Positions 1 through 6,827 of a stretch of 6,827 bases of DNA are shown piece after piece. The stretch's first letter is position 1; every line of letters begins with the position of its first letter. A program made the position numbers and the translations under genes. Source of the stretch: DATKSS01 sp049582065 (GTDB taxonomy: Bacteria; Chloroflexota; Dormibacteria; Dormibacterales; Dormibacteraceae); assembly GCA_049582065.1 (NCBI GenBank), contig JBAUTF010000084.1, positions 1 to 6,827 of the forward strand, read 5' to 3'. The notes under the pieces were generated by a model. The model did no database searches, was not told the DNA's origin, and saw only the letters and a list, made by a program, of their open reading frames with translations.

Positions 1-594
1 GAGCCGCCTCCACCGCGTCCTCGTCGTAGTGACCCATCGTCGCCACGACCGCCCAGCTGTCCGCGCCGGGGTTGGCGCCCGCCACGTCGAGGGTCGAGAG
101 CACCAGGTCGGCGCCGGGGAAGTCCTGGGCTCTCGCTCCCGGATGGACCGCGCAAGAGCGGAAACCGGCCACCGAAGCCATCTGGACGATGGCTCTCGCT
201 GCCGGGCTGTCGCCGAACACGACCAGCAGCGGCCGCGGCAGCTGCGGCTCGATGAAGATGTCGAGCGCACCGCCGCTCGGGCACGTGGTGGCCACCGTCA
301 GCTCGCCATGCCTCCGGGCTGCCTCCCGCGACTTCGTCGCGGGGGCCCCAGTGGACGAGGGCATGATCCGGACGAGCTGCGGCACGCCCTCCTCGAGGGC
401 GCGAAGCGCCTCGCGGCGCACGATCGGCTCCGAACAGCTGCCGCCGATCCAGCCGCGCAACCGCCCATCGGCCGTGATGACGGCCTTGTCCCCGGGCCGT
501 GCCGAGGTGGGCGGCTCGCAGCGGACCACGGTCGCAAGGACGCAGGGCGTGCCCGTCGCCGCGTATTCGTGCAGCAGGTCGATCAGCTCGTCGG

Positions 595-598
<4 letters not shown>
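1..598 (-). CDS. XdhC/CoxF/CoxI-family molybdenum hydroxylase maturation protein, partial (C-terminus beyond left edge)
   Basis: Translation of the minus strand from 598 gives 199 open codons running off the window. Residues 1-75 form the XdhC_CoxI domain, with the family motif GWIGGSCSEPIV (49-60) and its conserved Cys at 55. Residues 108-118 (SGGALDIFIEP) match the segment that precedes the second domain. From about 123 a Rossmann-like domain begins (PLLVVFGDSPAARAIVQ), and VVATMGHYDEDAV (184-196) is highly typical of XdhC_C. Family members bind or insert molybdenum cofactor, or sulfurate it, for xanthine dehydrogenase or CODH large subunits in the cytoplasm. Its position directly after coxL points to CODH maturation. 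The usual nucleotide-binding GxGxxG is replaced by FGDSPAA. No ATG, GTG or TTG lies between the upstream in-frame stop (638-640) and GTG codon 24, which would cut into the first beta strand. The only well-placed start is ATA at 598, 7 nt after AAGGGAG. I am sure of the family; the start and the choice between coxF, coxI and xdhC are uncertain. Confidence 0.86.
325..343. repeat. Perfect 8-bp inverted repeat with 3-nt loop inside the XdhC-family gene
   Basis: CCCGCGAC (325-332), TTC, then GTCGCGGG (336-343) form a perfect hairpin. On the coding strand the loop is GAA. It encodes part of the linker (around APATKSRE, residues 85-92) between the XdhC_CoxI domain and the segment before the Rossmann domain, a place where a short in-frame insertion would be tolerated. 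It could be an intragenic palindromic repeat unit or chance in GC-rich sequence. No second copy is seen in this window. Confidence 0.5.
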
Positions 599-2949
<2,351 letters not shown>

Positions 2950-3450
2950 TTATTCCCCTCCCGCCGCGACTGCCGCCGCGGCCGGCTTTTCCGCGCGCGT
3001 CTTGGCCGCGTGCTGGATGGCTTTGACGATGTTCATGTAGCCGGTGCAGCGGCAGATGTTGCCGCTGATCGCCCACCGGATCTGCTCGTCGGTGGGGTTG
3101 GGGTTGCGCTCGAGCAACGCGGTGGCCACGAGCATCATGCCCGGGGTGCAAAAACCGCACTGCAGGCCGTGCTCCTGGTGGAAGCCGTCCTGGATCGGGG
3201 ACAGGGCCCCGCCCTCCATGAGGCCTTCCACGGTGGTGATGCTCCGGCCTTCGGCCTGTACCGCCAGCACCGTGCAGGACTTGACCGGCTCGCCGTCGAT
3301 CAGGACCGTGCAGGCGCCGCAGCTGGTCGTGTCGCAGCCGATGTGAGTGCCGGTGAGACGGAGGTTGCTGCGCAGGAAATCGACCAGCAGAACTCGCGGC
3401 TCGACGTCGCCGCCGCGCTCCGCCCCGTTGACTTTCATGGAGACCTTCAC
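2950..3450 (-). CDS. coxS: Aerobic carbon monoxide dehydrogenase small subunit, 2x[2Fe-2S]
   Basis: This 166-residue iron-sulfur subunit carries electrons from the molybdenum site in CoxL to FAD in CoxM. The N-terminal ferredoxin-like domain has the plant-type pattern C39, C44, C47 and C59 (GCDTTSCGACTVLIDG). The C-terminal helical domain holds the second cluster with C98 and C101 (QCGFCTPGM) and C133 and C135 (NICRCTGY). All eight ligands are present, and the length is usual for the family. The Ala-rich tail (about 152-166) is probably disordered. I chose GTG 3450 because it overlaps the coxM stop as GTGA and has AAGGAGG 7 nt upstream; ATG 3438 (codon 5) is the alternative, with no comparable site. 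The TAA stop abuts the coxL ATG with no gap, so the two are translationally coupled. Confidence 0.97.
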   Translation of the reverse strand: MKVSMKVNGAERGGDVEPRVLLVDFLRSNLRLTGTHIGCDTTSCGACTVLIDGEPVKSCTVLAVQAEGRSITTVEGLMEGGALSPIQDGFHQEHGLQCGFCTPGMMLVATALLERNPNPTDEQIRWAISGNICRCTGYMNIVKAIQHAAKTRAEKPAAAAVAAGGE

Positions 3451-4322
3451 GCCCTTCCCTCCTTGGCTCGGCCGAGCGCGGTACGGAGACCACGCTGCAC
3501 GAAAACACGGACCACGTCCTTCTTGTACTCGACGCTCCCCCGGATATCGCCCTTGGGCTCGGCCGCCTGCGCCGCCAGCCGCGCCACTTCCGCGATCAGC
3601 TGGTCGGTCGGCTCGTGCCCGGCCAGCGCCTTCTCGGCGGCAGTCGCCTTGATGTTGGTCGCGCCGACGGCCGTCAGGCCGATGCCGGCCTTAGCGACCT
3701 TGTTGCCATTCATCTCGACATGGACGGCCACGGCGGCCGAGGCGAAGTCGCCCACCTTGCGCTCGAGCTTCAGGTATGCGCCGCCCGACGGGCCCTTGGG
3801 CATCGGGATCCGGATCCCGGTCACCACCTCGTCGGCCCTGAGCGTGGTCGTGAACGGGCCCTGGAAGAAGCCGTCGACGGGGATCACCCGCTCGCCCGAC
3901 TGCGAGTGGGCGACGAGCTCAGCGCCGAGGGCCAGCATCACCGACCCCCAGTCGCCCGAGGGGTCGGCATGGCAGACCGACCCGGCGACCGTACCGCGGT
4001 TCCGGACCAGCGGGTCTGCGATCCAGTGGGACGCTTCGACCATGATCGGCAGCCAGGCTTCGAGGTCCTTGCTTCGCTCGACGTCGACGTGGCGGACCAG
4101 CGCGCCGATGGTGACGTGGCCGTTCTCGCGCTTGACCGACGACAGCGCGGGCAGGCGCCCGATGTCGACCACGATCTCCGGGCGCGCGAACCGCAGCTTG
4201 AGCAGCGGGATGAGGCTCTGGCCACCCGCCATCACCTTGGCGTCGTCACCGTGCTTTTTCAGGACGGAAAGAGCCTCGGCGAGGGTCGCGGGGGCCTGAT
4301 ATTCGAAAGCCGCAGAAAACAT
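3447..4322 (-). CDS. coxM: Aerobic carbon monoxide dehydrogenase medium (FAD) subunit
   Basis: This 291-residue flavoprotein of the molybdopterin dehydrogenase FAD-binding family (CoxM/CutM) takes electrons from CoxS and passes them to quinones or the respiratory chain. The start MFSAAFEYQAPATLAEAL is typical of the family. FAD contacts are AGGQS (32-36) in the PCMH-like first lobe and RNRGTVAGSVCHADPSGD (107-124), the TIGG-equivalent loop, in the second. SVKRENGHVTIGALVRHVDVE (62-82) is the usual connecting element. The C-terminal CO_deh_flav_C domain runs from about 180 (GGAYLKLERKVGDFASAAVAV) to about 282. I chose ATG 4322 because homology starts there and GGGAGGGGAAG lies just upstream. 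The frame stays open to 5666, but that extension is antisense to the aminotransferase gene. coxM is the first gene of the operon, 135 bp from the divergent gene, and its TGA overlaps coxS. Confidence 0.96.
   Translation of the reverse strand: MFSAAFEYQAPATLAEALSVLKKHGDDAKVMAGGQSLIPLLKLRFARPEIVVDIGRLPALSSVKRENGHVTIGALVRHVDVERSKDLEAWLPIMVEASHWIADPLVRNRGTVAGSVCHADPSGDWGSVMLALGAELVAHSQSGERVIPVDGFFQGPFTTTLRADEVVTGIRIPMPKGPSGGAYLKLERKVGDFASAAVAVHVEMNGNKVAKAGIGLTAVGATNIKATAAEKALAGHEPTDQLIAEVARLAAQAAEPKGDIRGSVEYKKDVVRVFVQRGLRTALGRAKEGRA
3458..3464 (-). promoter_or_regulatory. Ribosome binding site of coxS, selecting the GTG start
   Basis: AAGGAGG on the minus strand (3464-3458) ends 7 nt before GTG 3450 and lies within the last codons of coxM. 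It favours GTG 3450 over the in-frame ATG 12 nt downstream. Confidence 0.75.
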
Positions 4323-4326
4323 CTGT

Positions 4327-4337
4327 CTTCCCCTCCC
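4327..4337 (-). promoter_or_regulatory. Ribosome binding site of coxM
   Basis: GGGAGGGGAAG on the minus strand (4337-4327) ends 4 nt before ATG 4322, with its GGAGG core 9 nt away. It fixes the coxM start against the much longer upstream open frame. Confidence 0.75.
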
Positions 4338-4345
4338 AGGCGAAA

Positions 4346-4377
4346 CGGCGAAAAAAACGGCGCCGGGTAAACACCCG
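4346..4377 (-). other. cox leader: two overlapping potential hairpins and a T7 tract
   Basis: In the predicted 5' leader of coxM (minus strand), CGGGT-GTTT-ACCCG (4377-4364) can fold as a 5-bp stem. CGGCG (4365-4361) can instead pair with CGCCG (4350-4346) around a loop containing seven T residues (4357-4351). The two stems share bases 4364-4365, so they are mutually exclusive. This does not match a canonical intrinsic terminator, because the T tract is not directly at the base of a stem. A regulatory role is only a possibility. Confidence 0.25.
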
Positions 4378-4391
4378 AAACGCCCTCCGCC

Positions 4392-4420
4392 GTTGTAACA
4401 CCGGGTGGTTGCGTTGTCAA
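4392..4420 (-). promoter_or_regulatory. Predicted sigma70-type promoter of the coxMSL operon
   Basis: Reading the minus strand, TTGACA (4420-4415) is a perfect -35 consensus. A 17-bp spacer follows, then TACAAC (4397-4392), which matches four of six bases of the -10 consensus. Transcription would begin near 4385 and leave a leader of about 60 nt before coxM. No other promoter of similar quality is seen facing the cox genes, and their overlapping junctions imply one polycistronic transcript. Confidence 0.65.
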
Positions 4421-4427
4421 ACAAATG

Positions 4428-4450
4428 TCGTAGCGCCGGCGAGCTACGAT
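4428..4450 (+). promoter_or_regulatory. Operator-like dyad overlapping a -10 element for a leaderless aminotransferase transcript
   Basis: TCGTAGC (4428-4434) and GCTACGA (4443-4449) form a perfect 7-bp inverted repeat with an 8-bp spacer. The right arm overlaps TACGAT (4445-4450), which fits the TANNNT -10 pattern and sits 7 bp before the GTG start at 4458. No Shine-Dalgarno sequence precedes that GTG, so transcription may start at the start codon itself. No good -35 is seen at standard spacing. The dyad centre lies about 53 bp upstream of the predicted cox transcription start, so a bound regulator could also act on coxMSL. The regulator is not in the window. Confidence 0.45.
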
Positions 4451-4457
4451 CTCCAGC

Positions 4458-5792
4458 GTGGCGACCGAGGCGGTCAAGGCGCTCAGCGCTGAAGAGATCA
4501 CCGAGCTCTGCCTGCGCCACACCCTGTATGACTGGTCCGCCCAGAGCGGCCTGAAGCCGCCGGCGGTGGCGAGCGCCAAGGGCATCTACTTTCACACCGT
4601 CGACGGGCGCCGGTTCATCGACTTCAACAGCCAGCTCATGTGCGTGAACGCCGGGCACGGCGACCGCCGCATCATCGACGCGATCAAAGCCCAGGCCGAG
4701 CAGCTCCCATACATCAGCCCCTTCATGGCGACGGAGGTGCGCGCCCGGTTGGGCCGCAAGCTGGCCGAGCTGCTGCCCGGCGACATCGACAAGGTGTTCT
4801 TCACCCTCGCCGGCGCGGACGCCAACGAGAACGCGATCAAGATCGCGCGCGCCGTCACCGGCCGCTCCAAGATCCTCGCCCGCTACCGCTCGTACCACGG
4901 CTCGACCGGGAGCGCGGTTCAGGCCACCGGCGATCCCCGCCGATGGGCCAACGAAGGCGTGACCGGGGGCGTGGTTCACGTGCTGGACCCTTACCACGGG
5001 ATCCAGCGCGGGTGGGACACGGCCGGCAAGGCGCTGGCCGACCTGGAGGAGACGATCCAGCTGGAAGGGCCGCAGACGATCGCGGCTTTCATCCTCGAGC
5101 CGGTCACCGGCACGAACGGCATCCTGATCCCGCCCGACGGTTACCTGCAGGGCGTGAGGGAGGCTTGCGACCGGCACGGCATCCTGATGATCTGCGACGA
5201 GGTGATGACCGGTTTCGGCCGGACCGGCCGGTGGTTCGCGGTCGACCATTGGGGCGTGGTGCCCGACATGATCACGATGGCCAAGGGCCTGACGAGCAGC
5301 TATGTGCCGCTGGGCGCGGTCGGGATGAGGCCCAGGGTGGCGGCCCATTTCGAGGACCACGTCTTCTACGGAGGCCTGACCTACAACAGCCACCCGCTGG
5401 GCTGTGCCGCGGCGCTCGGGGCCATCCAGGCGTACGAAGAGGACGACATGGTCGGCAACGCGGCGCGCATGGGCGAGGTGCTCGCCCGCCACCACAAGAA
5501 GCTGGAGGAGCGACACCCTTGCGTCGGAGCGACCCGCTCGATCGGCCTTTTCGGCGCGCTCGAGCTGGTGCGCGACCGCAACACGATGGAGCCGCTCGCG
5601 CCGTTCAACGGCACCTCGCCCGAGATGAAGGCGATCGCCCAGGCGCTGCTCGACGCCGGGATGCACACGTTCGTCCGGTGGAACACGATCATGACCAACC
5701 CGCCCCTGTGCATCACCGAGGCCCAGCTCGACGAGGGCTTCGAGATCCTCGACTCGGCCCTTGAGATCGGCGACCGCGCGCTCCGGGGATAA
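4458..5792 (+). CDS. Class III PLP-dependent aminotransferase, substrate unknown
   Basis: This 444-residue fold-type I aminotransferase of class III (omega-aminotransferase group) transfers an amino group, usually from a terminal amine, to pyruvate or 2-oxoglutarate. Visible motifs are GIYFHTVDGRRFIDF (42-56), the PLP-phosphate loop GADANENAIKIAR (119-131), SYHGST (145-150), EPVTG (214-218), DEVMTGFGRTG (247-257) with D247 facing the pyridine nitrogen, the Schiff-base lysine K276 in AKGLTSSYVPLG, and GGLTYNSHPLGC (305-316). The first 90 residues (DWSAQ, FNSQLMCVNAGHGD) resemble taurine:2-oxoglutarate or taurine:pyruvate aminotransferases, but substrate specificity in this family is not reliable from motifs. 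Length is normal. GTG 4458 is the only early start, since TAG at 4431 closes the frame; no Shine-Dalgarno is seen. It diverges from coxMSL and precedes an acyl-CoA ligase gene with which it probably forms an operon. Confidence 0.92.
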   Translation: MATEAVKALSAEEITELCLRHTLYDWSAQSGLKPPAVASAKGIYFHTVDGRRFIDFNSQLMCVNAGHGDRRIIDAIKAQAEQLPYISPFMATEVRARLGRKLAELLPGDIDKVFFTLAGADANENAIKIARAVTGRSKILARYRSYHGSTGSAVQATGDPRRWANEGVTGGVVHVLDPYHGIQRGWDTAGKALADLEETIQLEGPQTIAAFILEPVTGTNGILIPPDGYLQGVREACDRHGILMICDEVMTGFGRTGRWFAVDHWGVVPDMITMAKGLTSSYVPLGAVGMRPRVAAHFEDHVFYGGLTYNSHPLGCAAALGAIQAYEEDDMVGNAARMGEVLARHHKKLEERHPCVGATRSIGLFGALELVRDRNTMEPLAPFNGTSPEMKAIAQALLDAGMHTFVRWNTIMTNPPLCITEAQLDEGFEILDSALEIGDRALRG

Positions 5793-6827
5793 CCTGGACG
5801 AGCTTCGCGCCGCTCAGCTGCAGAAGCTGCGCGCGGGCCTGACCGGCGTGCTGCAGACGAACGCCTTCTGGCGCGCCCGGCTCCACGGGGTGCGGACCTG
5901 GGACGACTTCGAACGCCTGCCCCTGACCACCAAGTCCGAGCTGCTCGCAGACCAGGATGCGCAACCTCCGTTCGGCACGAACCTGACGTTTCCCGTGGAC
6001 CGCTACGTGCGCCTGCATCAGACCTCCGGCTCGAGCGGCGACCACCCGCTCCGGTGGCTCGACACCGCCGAATCCTGGGATTGGTGGCTGCGCGTGTGGT
6101 CGGACCACGTCTACCGGGCGGCGGGGGTTCACGCGGGCGACCGCGTGTTCTTCGCTTTCTCTTTCGGTCCCTTCATCGGGTTCTGGACGGCGTTCGGCGG
6201 CGCCGAGCGCCTGGGCGCGCTCGCCATCTCGGGCGGCGCCATGACCAGTGAGCAGAGGGTGCGCAACATGATCGACCTGCGGGCAACCGTCCTGCTGTCG
6301 ACGCCGACATATGCCCTGCGGCTCGCGGATGTGGCGAAGGCGTCCGGGCTCGACCTCGCAGCGTCCGACGTCAGGGTCACCATCCACGCCGGCGAGCCCG
6401 GTGCCAGCATCCAGGCCACGAGGGCCGCCATCGAGGCCGCCTACTCGGCGTCGTGCTTCGACCACACGGGGATGACCGAGCTCGGTCCGACCGGGCACAG
6501 CTGTTCGCAGCGGGACGGGATCCATGTCATCGAGTCCGAGTTCATCTTCGAGGTGCTCGACGCCGGCGGGCGCCCGGCTTCGGAGGGCGAGCTGGTGGCC
6601 ACCAACCTCGGCCGCTGGGGGATGCCGCTGATCCGCTACCGGACCGGCGACCGGGTGATGGTGTCGCGCGAGCAGTGCTCGTGCGGCAGCCCGTTCATGA
6701 AGCTGCAGGGAGGGATCCTGGGCCGTGTCGACGACATGTTCACGGTCCGCGGGGTCAACCTGTACCCGTCGCAGGTCGAGGACATCGTGCGCCGGCACCC
6801 CAGCGTGGCCGAGTTCGTGATCGAGCA
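5761..6827 (+). CDS. PaaK-like AMP-forming acyl-CoA ligase (phenylacetate-CoA ligase family), partial at right edge
   Basis: Frame 1 from 5761 gives 355 codons and continues past the window. It is an adenylate-forming enzyme that would activate a carboxylic acid to its CoA thioester. Numbered from TTG 5761, it has the family start LDELRAAQLQKLR (12-24), the ATP-phosphate loop QTSGSSGDHP (87-96), AERLGALAISGG (148-159), HAGEPG (209-214), the adenine/Mg loop DHTGMTELGP (234-243), YRTGD (293-297), a PaaK-type cysteine motif CSCGSP (306-311), and the hinge region GRVDDMFTVRGVNLYPSQVE (321-340). The C-terminal lobe with the catalytic lysine lies outside. In the phosphate loop the usual GKP is GDHP. 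No ATG or GTG start exists near the N-terminus: TTG 5761 overlaps the aminotransferase by 32 bp, while CTG 5794, just after GGGGA and the upstream TAA, would give the length normal for the family. The acid substrate is unknown. Confidence 0.88.
   Translation, partial: MRSATARSGDNLDELRAAQLQKLRAGLTGVLQTNAFWRARLHGVRTWDDFERLPLTTKSELLADQDAQPPFGTNLTFPVDRYVRLHQTSGSSGDHPLRWLDTAESWDWWLRVWSDHVYRAAGVHAGDRVFFAFSFGPFIGFWTAFGGAERLGALAISGGAMTSEQRVRNMIDLRATVLLSTPTYALRLADVAKASGLDLAASDVRVTIHAGEPGASIQATRAAIEAAYSASCFDHTGMTELGPTGHSCSQRDGIHVIESEFIFEVLDAGGRPASEGELVATNLGRWGMPLIRYRTGDRVMVSREQCSCGSPFMKLQGGILGRVDDMFTVRGVNLYPSQVEDIVRRHPSVAEFVIE

Noticed and set aside
4351..4377. Intrinsic terminator ahead of coxM (hairpin and T tract)
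   Set aside because: The CGGGT/ACCCG stem is separated from the T7 run by six bases and has only 5 bp. It also lies in the leader of the operon, so I list it only as a possible leader structure.
4414..4442. Plus-strand promoter using TTGTCA (4414-4419) as the -35
   Set aside because: No acceptable -10 lies 16-18 bp downstream, and TACGAT at 4445 is 25 bp away. The same bases are better explained as the reverse complement of the cox -35, TTGACA.
4323..5666. N-terminal extension of the coxM frame, open to 5666
   Set aside because: The extension is antisense to the aminotransferase gene, shows no domain, and crosses the predicted cox promoter. CoxM homology and a strong ribosome binding site both begin at 4322.
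5713..6798. 361-codon minus-strand open frame opposite the ligase gene
   Set aside because: The plus strand in this interval encodes a clear PaaK-like ligase with ordered motifs. The minus-strand product is a compositionally biased shadow.

Overview
This GC-rich window carries the structural genes of an aerobic, molybdenum-copper carbon monoxide dehydrogenase (CODH) on the minus strand. A divergent two-gene unit of unknown pathway lies on the plus strand, and an intergenic region of about 135 bp between them holds the promoters. Codon use is strongly biased to G/C at third positions throughout, so long spurious reading frames occur antisense to nearly every gene. The genes show no sign of mixed origin, and I see no mobile element, CRISPR array, tRNA or rRNA.

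Minus strand, read from right to left: coxM (FAD subunit, start 4322), coxS (2x[2Fe-2S] subunit, GTG start 3450), coxL (molybdopterin subunit, start 2949), then an XdhC/CoxF/CoxI-family maturation protein that runs off the left edge. All four are tightly coupled: GTGA overlap, TAA directly abutting ATG, then a 4-bp ATAG junction. Each has a purine-rich Shine-Dalgarno sequence. CoxL carries the form I active-site signature AYRCSFR (residues 366-372) and the catalytic Glu in GVGES (E738), so this is a genuine CO dehydrogenase rather than a generic xanthine dehydrogenase-like hydroxylase. The M-S-L order is that of form I cox operons. CO electrons would pass from the Mo-Cu site in CoxL to the iron-sulfur clusters of CoxS, then FAD in CoxM, then the respiratory chain.

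Intergenic region: a strong sigma70-like promoter (TTGACA, 17 bp, TACAAC) points towards coxM. A 7-bp dyad (TCGTAGC-N8-GCTACGA) overlaps a TANNNT-type -10 element placed 7 bp before the GTG start of the plus-strand gene, which suggests leaderless transcription and a shared operator.

Plus strand: a class III PLP aminotransferase (4458-5792), then a PaaK-like AMP-forming acyl-CoA ligase truncated by the right edge. Their junction overlaps or nearly overlaps. Transamination followed by CoA activation would suit catabolism of an amine or omega-amino acid, but the substrate cannot be read from the sequence.

The organism is probably an aerobic, high-GC soil-type bacterium that uses CO as a supplementary energy source. 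Actinomycetota, Chloroflexota and Dormibacterota are all plausible, and the window does not decide between them. The most unusual point is the coxL/XdhC junction: the downstream gene has no ATG, GTG or TTG start, only an ATA at ideal Shine-Dalgarno spacing. One base change would restore ATG and also remove coxL's TAG stop.
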